This document shows, in pieces, positions 32,091 through 40,137 of a stretch of DNA of 42,788 bases. The stretch comes from Candidatus Binataceae bacterium. Its GTDB lineage: Bacteria; Desulfobacterota; Binatia; Binatales; Binataceae. The notes below the pieces were generated by a model, which did no database searches, was not told the origin of the DNA, and worked only from the letters and a program-made list of their open reading frames with translations. Every line of letters starts with the position of its first letter. Positions within the stretch are counted from its first letter, which is position 1. A program made the translations under genes and the position numbers. The stretch covers positions 1 to 42,788 of the forward strand of contig JASHOJ010000219.1 in the NCBI GenBank assembly GCA_030041155.1, written 5' to 3'.

Positions 32091-34156
32091 GCGGCTTCTC
32101 CGCCGCGCTGGAGCACGCGCTCGAAATGCCGGATATCAGACGGCCGTCCCGCCGCTACCACCAGGTCGCCGGCCTTGAGCCGCCGGTCGGGCGCGACCGG
32201 CACAAAACCGGTGTCAGGCTCGCCCGCGCTTTGGAGCGCCAGCACGCTTACGCCAAATCGCGCACGCGGATCCAGCTCGCGGATGGTCTGACCCGCGGCG
32301 GCCTCGGAGACCTCAAGCCGCACCACCCGGTATCCGGTTGCCCAGTAGATATTTTGATCGCGCGTCGCGAGAGCCGAAAGCGAAAGCGTGACGCGGTTTA
32401 GCGCCTGAGCGATATGCTGCCGCGTCAGCATCCCCAGAAATCGTCCCCCATAAAGCTCGGCGACCACCGGCAACTCATCCAGACCCTCGTGCTCCATCAT
32501 CTGGCTCGCGAAATCCAGGTTCTGGTCGGGAGTCAATTCGGGACATTGCATCTTGGCGATATCGAAGGCGTTGGCCAGCGGCCCCAGATCGCCTCCGCCC
32601 AGCAGCGCGAGCAGGTCGCGAGTGATAATAAGTCCGCTCAGATAGCCGTCGGAGTCGACCACCGGCAAGGTCGATTGATGCGTCTGTCCCGCGATATGCA
32701 GTACGTCGGACACGCGCGTGTTCGCGCTTACCACCGTCACTTCCTTGGACATCACGGAGCTGACCGGAATCTGAGTGAGCGCCAGCCGTTCCTGCGATAG
32801 CTGCAGAGTCTTGCCCTCGCGCGCAAGGCTGTAGGTATCGATTGATTCACTTTCGATCGCGCGCGCGACGATCAGCGCTGCGACCGCTGCGATCATCGCG
32901 GGCAGCGCGACATTGAAGTTGCGCGTCATCTCGAACAGCAGGAACAGCGCCGTGAGCGGCGCGTGTGTCGTGCCGGCCAGGAAAGCGCCCAATCCCACCA
33001 GCGCATACGAGCCGCGCGGCCCGGTCAGGTGGGGCAAAATCAGAGCCGAGACTCGATGAAACGCGCCGCCTGCCATCGTGCCGATGAAAAAAATCGGCCC
33101 GAATACTCCCCCCGGCGCGCCTGATCCGAGCGAGAGGCTGGAGGCGAAGAATTTTGCCGCGCACATCGCAACCAGCATCCCGAGCCCGAACTCGCCCGCC
33201 ATCGTGAGATTGATGATCGGATAGCCGTCGGAGAGGTTTGCCGGCAGAAAAATGGCGATAACTCCGACCAGAAACAAACCTATTCCCAGCTTGCTCCATA
33301 CCGGAATCGGCAGGCGACGGAAGAGGCTTCCGGTTTCATTGAAAAATCGGATGTACAGCGCCCCCAAAGCGCCCAGCACCCCGCCCATCAGGGCGTAGGT
33401 GAACATCTCCCAATAGCTTTTAATCACGAACAGCGGCGGCGCGAAGACGGTGGCGTTGCCCAAGACCGCGCGCGAGGTCACTACCGCGGTGAAGGTCGAG
33501 ATGATCAGCAGCGCAAGATTCGCGGTCTCGGTCTGGCCGAGCAGCACGATCTCGAGCGCGAACATCAGGCCTCCAATCGGCGCGTTGAAGGTCGTCGCGA
33601 TTCCCGCACCGGCTCCTGCCGCGACCAGAACCTTGGCGCGATCCGCGCTAAGTCCGCGCAACTGCGCAATCGCGGATCCGATTGCTCCGTCGATCTGCGC
33701 GATCGGTCCTTCGCGGCCAACCGACGCGCCCGAGCCGAGCGACAGCGCCGCACCGAGCGCCTTCAGCACGATCCAATTTCTGCGGATACGCGCGCTGCTC
33801 AGATTCACCTGTTCGAGGAACTTGGGAAATCCGTAGCCTAAGATGTCTTCGGGAAAGAACCAGTCGAGAGCCACCAGCAGCGCGCCGCCGCTCAGCAGGA
33901 CTACCGGCATCAGGATGCGGAACAAACCGCCCTTTTCTATCCCGAGCAGGTTCGATTCGAGATGCAGGAAAATCCAGGTGAAGAACTCGATTAACGCGCG
34001 GAATCCCAGGTTCCCGAGCGCGCCCAATGCCCCGACCGCGGCCGCCAGCAGGATTAGCTGGACGTACTCGAACTGATCGGCGCGCAGGCCTAAACGCGGC
34101 GGTTTCACGGAAGCGCTTCCAGCTTCACCGCGGACCGCCCGGGTGCTCGCGGACAC
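32060..34156 (-). CDS. ClC-family anion channel/transporter with CBS pair and TrkA-C region
   Basis: 698 residues. The ClC membrane domain (about 30-445) has GSGASVGREGP at 141-151 with gating Glu149 and GSGAPGGVFGP. The GSGIP selectivity segment reads GYGFP, and FNAPIGGLMFALEIVL has Ile at the position of the proton glutamate (E203) of ClC-ec1, so it may be uncoupled and channel-like. A CBS pair follows (about 460-590: VSSVMSKEVTVVSANTRVSDVL...). The last ~80 residues look like a TrkA-C/RCK-C domain (GQTIRELDPRARFGVSVLALQ, LKAGDLVVAAG), unusual cytosolic regulation for ClC. The start is GTG at 34156, 7 bp after the hydrolase stop; no better start is visible. Confidence 0.92.
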   Translation of the reverse strand: MSASTRAVRGEAGSASVKPPRLGLRADQFEYVQLILLAAAVGALGALGNLGFRALIEFFTWIFLHLESNLLGIEKGGLFRILMPVVLLSGGALLVALDWFFPEDILGYGFPKFLEQVNLSSARIRRNWIVLKALGAALSLGSGASVGREGPIAQIDGAIGSAIAQLRGLSADRAKVLVAAGAGAGIATTFNAPIGGLMFALEIVLLGQTETANLALLIISTFTAVVTSRAVLGNATVFAPPLFVIKSYWEMFTYALMGGVLGALGALYIRFFNETGSLFRRLPIPVWSKLGIGLFLVGVIAIFLPANLSDGYPIINLTMAGEFGLGMLVAMCAAKFFASSLSLGSGAPGGVFGPIFFIGTMAGGAFHRVSALILPHLTGPRGSYALVGLGAFLAGTTHAPLTALFLLFEMTRNFNVALPAMIAAVAALIVARAIESESIDTYSLAREGKTLQLSQERLALTQIPVSSVMSKEVTVVSANTRVSDVLHIAGQTHQSTLPVVDSDGYLSGLIITRDLLALLGGGDLGPLANAFDIAKMQCPELTPDQNLDFASQMMEHEGLDELPVVAELYGGRFLGMLTRQHIAQALNRVTLSLSALATRDQNIYWATGYRVVRLEVSEAAAGQTIRELDPRARFGVSVLALQSAGEPDTGFVPVAPDRRLKAGDLVVAAGRPSDIRHFERVLQRGGEAAQANGSRAKT

Positions 34157-34163
34157 GCCATAA

Positions 34164-35036
34164 TCACGCGCCGAGGAAGCGGTCGACGTGAGTCATGAAT
34201 TCGCGAAGTTGATCGTGATGAACCCAGTGACCCGCCTTTTCGATCGTGACGCTTCGCGCGTTTTGGAACGCTGAGAAACGCCCATCCTTGACCCAATCGC
34301 CCGCCCATGATTCCGCGCCGCGGATAAGCAGGGTCGGGCTCGTGATCCGTTCCCATATCTCGCGCGCATCGCGCATGTTGAAGGTATAAGGCGAGGTTGC
34401 GTGCACGTAGTTGTCGAATTTCCACGAGTAGGTCCCGTTCTCGTTGCGCCGCACGCCCCAGATCGTCAGATGGCGCGCTTGCTCATCGCTGAGATGCGGA
34501 TTCGCCTCGCGCATCCGCCTGAGCGCCGCATCGATACTCGGGTATTCCCGCACGTGCCGGTTCGCCATCTCCCGCATCTGATCGATCCAATCGCGCATCC
34601 GCTGGTACGCGGGCGTGGTCCTGATCATGTGCGGCGGCGGCCCCATCCCCTCGATCGAAACCACTTCCTTGACGGCATTGGGAAACACTCCCGCATACTG
34701 CAGGACGATATTGCCGCCGAGCGAATGCCCGATCAGCGACGCGGGCTCGTGCGCGATAGCTTTCATGAGCTGCGCCAGGTCGAGCACGTAATCGATCATG
34801 GAGTAGCTGCCGCCGATCGCCCAATCGGAGTCGCCATGCCCGCGCAAGTCGGGGGCGATCACGTGGTATCGGCTCCGCAACTCGAGCGCGACCCAATCCC
34901 AGTTGCGGCAATGATCGCGCCCGCCGTGAACCAGCACCATCAACTGACCGCCGGCATTGCCCCAGTCGACGTAATGAAGCTTGAGTCGCTGCGAATAGAA
35001 GTAGTGAGAGGTCGGCCCGATTATGCTATCGGCCAT
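34164..35036 (-). CDS. Alpha/beta-fold hydrolase
   Basis: 290 residues. LVHGGRDHCRNWDWVA gives the oxyanion region, IAPDLRGHGDSDW is typical, GHSLGG carries nucleophile Ser105, and His270 in EKAGHWVHHDQ completes the triad; the acid is probably around 240-248 (LLIRGAESWAGDW). The closest types are epoxide hydrolase-, esterase- or C-C hydrolase-like; the substrate cannot be set. No signal peptide. It lies 7 bp before the ClC gene and 43 bp after the aminotransferase on the same strand, so the three may form one transcript. Confidence 0.9.
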   Translation of the reverse strand: MADSIIGPTSHYFYSQRLKLHYVDWGNAGGQLMVLVHGGRDHCRNWDWVALELRSRYHVIAPDLRGHGDSDWAIGGSYSMIDYVLDLAQLMKAIAHEPASLIGHSLGGNIVLQYAGVFPNAVKEVVSIEGMGPPPHMIRTTPAYQRMRDWIDQMREMANRHVREYPSIDAALRRMREANPHLSDEQARHLTIWGVRRNENGTYSWKFDNYVHATSPYTFNMRDAREIWERITSPTLLIRGAESWAGDWVKDGRFSAFQNARSVTIEKAGHWVHHDQLREFMTHVDRFLGA

Positions 35037-35079
35037 CAGTTGCGGTCTCCATCGGCGAAACTAAATTTCTCCTTGCCGG

Positions 35080-36402
35080 CTAAAGGCTCGGACCAATCTC
35101 GTCCAGTGCATCGCGAGCGGTGCGGACCATGAACTCGATCTCGCCGTCGCCGATAACGAACGGCGGCGTCAGCATCATCGCGTCGCCGCCTGCCTTTCCC
35201 GCCATTCCGGATGACGGATAAAAGAACAGGCCGCGACGCAGCGCGGCGCCCAGAACTCGATTAGTGACTTTCTTTTCCGGCGCGAATGGCACCCGCGTCG
35301 TCTTGTCATGCACCAGTTCCACGCCCCAGAACAGTCCCGACCCGCGGATATCACCGACCATCGGATGGCCCGAAAGCTCTTCGCGCAGATGGGCTCCGAG
35401 CCGCGCGCCTATCGTCGCGGATCGCTCCACCAGATGCTCTCGCTCCATAATTGCGAGCACTCCGTCGGCGACCGCGCACGCTACCGGATGAGAGCTGTAG
35501 GTGTAGAACATGAAATCCGCTTTGGAGCGCTCGATCTCCTGGACCAGATCGCTGCGCACCGCGATCATGCCCATCGGCATGTAGCCGCCGGTAAGTCCCT
35601 TGCCGCCCACCAGAATATCCGGCGTGACATTCCAGTGATCGACGGCGAACCGCTTGCCGGTGCGTCCGAAGCCGGTCATCACTTCATCGGCGATGAGCAA
35701 TATGTCCTGGCGATCGCAAATTTCGCGCAGCTTTGGCCAGTATTCCTTGACCGGCGGCACCGCCGCGCCCGACGATCCCATCATCGGCTCGGCGATAAAC
35801 GCCGCGATCGTATCCGCGCCATTTTCGAGGATCGTCTTCTCCAGCACAGTCGCGCATTCGAGGTCGCATCCGGGGTAAGTCTTTCCCCACGGGCATCGGT
35901 AGCAGAACGAAGGCGGGATCTTGGGCCAATCGAGCAGCACATGCTCATAGTCAGCGCGTCTGCCGCTGCCGCCGGCCGAGAGCGCCGCGATCGTGTTGCC
36001 GTGATACGAAAACTGCCGTCCGATGATCTTGTTTTTAGACGGCTTGCCGCGAACCTTATGCAAAAGGATCGCGAACTTCAGTGCCGCCTCAACCGATTCC
36101 GAGCCGCCGCTGGTGAAAAAGAATCGATCGACTCCTTCAGGACTCCATTTCTTAAGCCGCGCCACCAGCGCCTCGCGCTCGGGCGAGGTCCAAACCGGCA
36201 CGATATAGTCGAGCTTGGCGATCGTTCTGCGCGCGATTTCGGCGATTTCCTCTCGACCCTGGCCGATATTGACAACCACCGCGCCCGCGCCACCGTCGAG
36301 GATTTTTCGGCCGTCTTTCGCATACAGCCAGGCACCTTCGGCCCGCTCGATCGCGATCGGTTCGTGCGGTCCGCGAATAAACATCGCTTCTTCGTGCGGC
36401 AT
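35080..36402 (-). CDS. Class III PLP-dependent aminotransferase
   Basis: 440 residues, fold type I. PLP Lys268 in VGGKGLTGGYMPMG, Asp239 in LIADEVMTGFGRTG, and the phosphate-binding SGGSES at 98-103. A Cys-rich insert CYRCPWGKTYPGCDLEC at 167-183 marks a subgroup of omega-amino acid, beta-alanine or 4-aminobutyrate-type transaminases. Substrate unknown. The ATG at 36402 is the first; a second in frame at 36384 is possible. It is divergent from the Rieske gene with a 123-bp shared promoter region, so the two may belong to one amine or aromatic degradation pathway. Confidence 0.92.
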   Translation of the reverse strand: MPHEEAMFIRGPHEPIAIERAEGAWLYAKDGRKILDGGAGAVVVNIGQGREEIAEIARRTIAKLDYIVPVWTSPEREALVARLKKWSPEGVDRFFFTSGGSESVEAALKFAILLHKVRGKPSKNKIIGRQFSYHGNTIAALSAGGSGRRADYEHVLLDWPKIPPSFCYRCPWGKTYPGCDLECATVLEKTILENGADTIAAFIAEPMMGSSGAAVPPVKEYWPKLREICDRQDILLIADEVMTGFGRTGKRFAVDHWNVTPDILVGGKGLTGGYMPMGMIAVRSDLVQEIERSKADFMFYTYSSHPVACAVADGVLAIMEREHLVERSATIGARLGAHLREELSGHPMVGDIRGSGLFWGVELVHDKTTRVPFAPEKKVTNRVLGAALRRGLFFYPSSGMAGKAGGDAMMLTPPFVIGDGEIEFMVRTARDALDEIGPSL

Positions 36403-36410
36403 GGGGCAAT

Positions 36411-36492
36411 GATAGTTGCGCCCGAATACCCTTACAATCGGGCGGCTTCGCGCGATATCGCAAGCGGTTCGGGCGCGCTAGAGTTAACTATC
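36411..36492. promoter_or_regulatory. Separated inverted repeats in the aminotransferase/Rieske divergent promoter
   Basis: GATAGTT (36411-36417) and AACTATC (36486-36492) are exact inverted copies, each near one of the divergent start codons. They could be half-sites for a looping regulator, but a 7-bp match in 123 bp could arise by chance. Confidence 0.25.
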
Positions 36493-36525
36493 GGACGCGG
36501 TGCTTGCGCGAAGGCCGGTCAACCC

Positions 36526-37530
36526 ATGATCCCGAACCAGTGGTATCCGATCTACGACGCGCGATTGCTCAAGCCCGGCCGCCCAATCGCCGTGCGCAGG
36601 CTCGCGCAAGATCTGGTGCTGTGGCGCGACCTTGACGGACGCGCAGCCGCGCTACCCGACCGATGTCCTCATCGCGCCGCACGCCTGTCGCGCGGATCGG
36701 TTCGCGATGGATGTATCCAGTGTCCGTATCACGGCTTTCGCTTCAACTCGCGCGGCGAGTGCGTGCTGGTTCCGGTCGAGGGACCCGGCGCTCCGATTGC
36801 GAAAGGTCTCGCGGCAGCGCCTGCCCTCCTGCGCGAAGAACACGGTCTGATTTGGCTATGGTACGGCGACTCCGCCAAAGCCGCCTCCGAGGTTCCCTGG
36901 CTCGCACCGGCGCCTTGGGAGAACGGCTCGGTCTTTATGACGTCGTTCGACATCGACGTGTCGTATCTTCGCGTCATCGAGAATATGGGCGACTTCTTCC
37001 ATCTGCCGTTCGTTCATCGGCGATGGTTCCGCGGCGTGGGCGAGCGGCTTGTCAACTTCGACGCGCACGTGGAGGACGACATCGTCAAGCTCTCAGGCAC
37101 TCTGAGCCACGATGCCAGGCGACGATGGCAGTATGACTACCGGCTTAGCGCCGAGTTGCGTCTGCCCGCGATCGCGCGCGTGCAGGAGGCAGCAAAACTG
37201 CATCTGCTGATTAGCGCAACTCCGATCGATCGCGACCGGAGCTGGATCTGGCTGCGCTACTCTGAGGGCTATGTGCCGCGATGGCTCGGCGGCGCGTTGC
37301 TTGCGCGCGGGATCGCGTGGTTCGACATAAACCCGGTGTTCAAACGGGGCGATGTCCCGACGCTTAAGAGCCAGCAGTTGTCCGATCCCGGCGACATCAG
37401 CGGTTACCATCTAACCCACGCTGATCGAGCAATCGCGCTGTACTTCGGGATGCGCAAGCGCGCGTTCGAGGCCGCAGGCGTTCAGCCCCACGAACACGAG
37501 CATCACGCACTGTCCGCCGCCGGCAAGTGA
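36526..37530 (+). CDS. Rieske non-heme iron oxygenase, alpha subunit type
   Basis: 334 residues from the ATG at 36526. The N-terminal Rieske domain has CPHR and CPYHG giving the [2Fe-2S] ligands C47, H49, C66 and H69. The catalytic domain has the mononuclear-iron motif ENMGDFFHLPFVH with H159 and H164, plus bridging Asp156. This resembles PaO/VanA/choline- or steroid-type oxygenases with an unfused reductase; none is encoded here. The frame is open far upstream through the aminotransferase antisense, but protein character begins at this ATG (NQWYPIYDARLLKPGRPIAV). Convergent with the AMACR-like gene (7-bp gap). Confidence 0.92.
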   Translation: MIPNQWYPIYDARLLKPGRPIAVRRLAQDLVLWRDLDGRAAALPDRCPHRAARLSRGSVRDGCIQCPYHGFRFNSRGECVLVPVEGPGAPIAKGLAAAPALLREEHGLIWLWYGDSAKAASEVPWLAPAPWENGSVFMTSFDIDVSYLRVIENMGDFFHLPFVHRRWFRGVGERLVNFDAHVEDDIVKLSGTLSHDARRRWQYDYRLSAELRLPAIARVQEAAKLHLLISATPIDRDRSWIWLRYSEGYVPRWLGGALLARGIAWFDINPVFKRGDVPTLKSQQLSDPGDISGYHLTHADRAIALYFGMRKRAFEAAGVQPHEHEHHALSAAGK

Positions 37531-37537
37531 ACGCGGT

Positions 37538-38746
37538 CTACTTAATCGATCCTTCGTCGCGCCACTTCTGGATCTGCTCCAACGTGTAGCCAAGTCCGGT
37601 CAGAATTTCCTCGGTATGCTGCCCGAGCGCGGGCGCGAGTGAACGAATCGATCCCGGCGTTTCCGACAATTTAACCGAAATTCCGACCTGTTTGACCTTC
37701 CGCCCGTCTTCGGCGTCCAGATCGACGATCATCTTGCGTGCGCGCACCTGTGGATCATTCGCGACCTCGTCGAGCGTGTTCATCCTGCCCACGCAGATAT
37801 CGGTTTTGCTCAGGATCTCGAACCACTCGTCGCGCGTCCTGGTCTTGAATGCTTTCGTGAAGACATCTCGAATTTCATCGCGCTTGGCGGAATTGAATTC
37901 GTGCTCGATTAGATCCTCTCGGCCGAGCGCGCGGCACAGGTTTGCGAAGAACCACGGCTCCAGCGCTCCGATCGTTATCATCTTGCCGTCCCTGGTCTCG
38001 TAGACGTTGTAATTCGGAATCGCGCCGTCAAGCGGCGTCTCGCCGCGTTTCGGAATCGCCCCGGTCGCGAAGAAAGTCGAAAACGATTGCGCCATCAGCG
38101 TGAGCGCCCCATCCATCATCGAGATGTCCACGTATTGCCCGCGCCCGGTATGCTGCCGCGCGACCAGCGCCGCCAGAACTCCGATCGCGCCGTGCATCCC
38201 GCCGCCCGCGTAGTCGGCGATTATGTTGTGCGGAATCGTCGGCATCTGCCCCGCGCGCCCGAGAATCGAGAGCACGCCGGCGGTCGCGATATAGTTGAGA
38301 TCGTGCCCGACCAGGTCGCGATATGGGCCGTCCTGACCGTAGCCGGTAATCGCACAATAGATGAGGCTCGGATTTCGTATCGAAAGCTTCTCGAAACCGA
38401 TTCCCAGGCGCTCGGCGACGCCGGGACGATATTCCTCCACGATAACGTCGGTCCGCTGAGCGAGCCTGAGGAAAATCTCCTTGCCCGGTCCGCTTTTCAA
38501 ATTGAGCCCGATCGATTTCTTGTTGCGATTAAGCGCGTTGAACGGCGATCCGCTGAACGCGCCCGCCGGCCCCTGCGTTCCAGCCTTGCCCGCCTGCTGC
38601 GCGCGCCGTCCGGTCGGCGGTCCGGGCTCCTCGATCTTGATAATGTCAGCGCCGAGATCGCCCAGAATCATGGTGCAGAACGGACCGGGCGCGAGCTTGG
38701 TAAGGTCAAGGACTTTGATGCCGCTGAGAGGCGCTGATCCAGCCAT
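37538..38746 (-). CDS. Alpha-methylacyl-CoA racemase-like CaiB/BaiF protein
   Basis: 402 residues. The same fold as CaiB, but the active site fits alpha-methylacyl-CoA racemase: His148 in VGHDLNYIA and Asp178 in IIADYAGGG, 30 residues apart as in the mycobacterial enzyme MCR. The N-terminus LSGIKVLDLTKLAPGPFCTMILGDLGADIIKIE is typical. AMACR epimerises 2-methylacyl-CoA so that branched or sterol side chains can be beta-oxidised. The insert at about 47-68 (RRAQQAGKAGTQGPAG) is more common in CoA-transferases, so transferase activity is not excluded. The ATG at 38746 follows GGAGAAG; a TTG at 38794 is less likely. Confidence 0.9.
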   Translation of the reverse strand: MAGSAPLSGIKVLDLTKLAPGPFCTMILGDLGADIIKIEEPGPPTGRRAQQAGKAGTQGPAGAFSGSPFNALNRNKKSIGLNLKSGPGKEIFLRLAQRTDVIVEEYRPGVAERLGIGFEKLSIRNPSLIYCAITGYGQDGPYRDLVGHDLNYIATAGVLSILGRAGQMPTIPHNIIADYAGGGMHGAIGVLAALVARQHTGRGQYVDISMMDGALTLMAQSFSTFFATGAIPKRGETPLDGAIPNYNVYETRDGKMITIGALEPWFFANLCRALGREDLIEHEFNSAKRDEIRDVFTKAFKTRTRDEWFEILSKTDICVGRMNTLDEVANDPQVRARKMIVDLDAEDGRKVKQVGISVKLSETPGSIRSLAPALGQHTEEILTGLGYTLEQIQKWRDEGSIK

Positions 38747-38860
38747 CTTTTGAATCTTCTCCGCTGATTTTTTCGCCAGAGGATACCCACGCAAGAGAAT
38801 ATCCGCGAATTCCGAATTGAGGTTTAGTGCGCAAGCGGCGCGCGCGCAAACTCCGCGCGA

Positions 38861-39703
38861 TCACACCAGCGCCGCGCGCACCCGCGCAAGTCTTTGCGCC
38901 AGCGCCTTGAGCCCGTTCCTCATATGCGCGCCGTACCAGTGCAAATCGCGGCCGTTCACAATCAGCACCCGGCGCGAGAGCGGCTGCGGCAGCGCCATCT
39001 TAAGCTCCTCAACGTCGCGATCGGTGAACTCGTAAGGCTCGTCGGGCAGCAGAACCACGTCGGGGCGAAGCTCCAGCGCCGCCTCCAGCGTCGTCATCGG
39101 ATATCGCTCGCCCGCGGCGGCGAACACGTTGTTGTACCCGAGCATCCTGAGCACGTCATGCGCGTAGGTGTCGGCGTTGAACGCCATCCACGGCTTCTTC
39201 CAGATCGGGCAGAACACCCGAAGCCTGAGCTTCGCCCACACGCCAATCCCGGCTTCGATATCGCTGACCGCGTAGGTGATTTCGCGCGCGAGAACATCGG
39301 TCTGGCTTTCGCATCCGATTGCCCGGCCGATCTTGAGCATCGACTCGACCGCCGAAGGAACGGTGCGCGGATAAGTGGTCAGCACCGCGATATCGTGCGC
39401 GCGGATACGTTCGATATCCTCGCGCCGATTCTCCTCGGCGTTAGCGATAACCAGGTCGGGCGCCAGGCTCAGTATCGCCCGGATATCGGGATTCTTGGTG
39501 CCGCCAATCTTCGGCTTGTCCGCCACTTCGTCGGGTGCAACGCAGAACTTGGTCACCCCAGCAACCCGCTCGCCCGCGCCGATCGCGAACAAAGTTTCGG
39601 TCCAGCTTGGCACCAGCGACACGATCCGCTCCGGCGTGCGTTTCAGCTCGACCTTGAAGCCAAGGTCGTCGGTAATCGATGCCGGCGCGCCCGCGGTGTT
39701 CAT
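38861..39703 (-). CDS. BtuF-like helical-backbone metal-chelate binding protein without signal peptide
   Basis: 280 residues of the ABC-type cobalamin/Fe3+-siderophore binding fold (BtuF/TroA-like): RIVSLVPSWTETLFAIGAGERVAGVTKFC, GGTKNPDIRAILSLAPDLVIA, and WMAFNADTYAHDVLRMLGYNNVFA. The N-terminus MNTAGAPASITDDLGFKVELK has no signal peptide or lipobox, unlike exported members, so it is predicted cytoplasmic. No BtuC/BtuD is next to it. The ATG at 39703 overlaps the upstream gene's stop by one base (TGATG); GTG at 39706 is also in frame. Confidence 0.87.
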   Translation of the reverse strand: MNTAGAPASITDDLGFKVELKRTPERIVSLVPSWTETLFAIGAGERVAGVTKFCVAPDEVADKPKIGGTKNPDIRAILSLAPDLVIANAEENRREDIERIRAHDIAVLTTYPRTVPSAVESMLKIGRAIGCESQTDVLAREITYAVSDIEAGIGVWAKLRLRVFCPIWKKPWMAFNADTYAHDVLRMLGYNNVFAAAGERYPMTTLEAALELRPDVVLLPDEPYEFTDRDVEELKMALPQPLSRRVLIVNGRDLHWYGAHMRNGLKALAQRLARVRAALV

Positions 39704-40035
39704 CACTTCGCCTTGCGACGCAAAATCTCGTCGAGTTGCTGGCGATCGCTGTCGCTAAGATGCTCGCCCGACTCTGGTGCGCGATTTTGCACTGCCGATA
39801 CCGCGGCGCCGGGCGCGTTTCCCGGCGCTCCGGCAGGACGCGCCGCGGGCACGGGGCTCGGCGGATAATCGGGCGCGGGCATCGGCCCGTGGTCAACCGG
39901 CTGATACGCGAGATAATGGAGCGTACGTGGCACGACCGTCCGCCGGATAAGAAATCCCGCGATCAGAAGCGCGATCGCGGCCATCACGATTATACGACCG
40001 CCATGCCAGCGCCGCTTGCGTTTTCGCTTCGCCAT
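39703..40035 (-). CDS. Small single-pass membrane protein of unknown function
   Basis: 110 residues, not recognised. A very basic start (AKRKRKRRW) leads to one membrane helix at about 14-31 (IIVMAAIALLIAGFLI). A Pro/Ala-rich region (MPAPDYPPSPVPAARPAG) and a charged helix with LSDSDRQQLDEILRRKAK follow. Predicted N-in, with the C-terminus in the periplasm. Its stop overlaps the BtuF-like gene's ATG, so the pair is translationally coupled. It could be a small anchor or accessory protein. Confidence 0.7.
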   Translation of the reverse strand: MAKRKRKRRWHGGRIIVMAAIALLIAGFLIRRTVVPRTLHYLAYQPVDHGPMPAPDYPPSPVPAARPAGAPGNAPGAAVSAVQNRAPESGEHLSDSDRQQLDEILRRKAK

Positions 40036-40137
40036 CCAAACCCCACGCGGCGGAAACTGTCCGCCTTCCTCCTCCCGATTGCGAGCGGCGGCCTTTTTTG
40101 GTGCCGCCGGAGTTCTTCGATACTGCCGCCTTCGATG

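Noticed and set aside
35308-37530. A 740-codon open frame covering the aminotransferase antisense strand and the Rieske gene
   Set aside because: Only the part from 36526 has protein character (Rieske motifs); the upstream half mirrors the aminotransferase codons, a common effect of high G+C.
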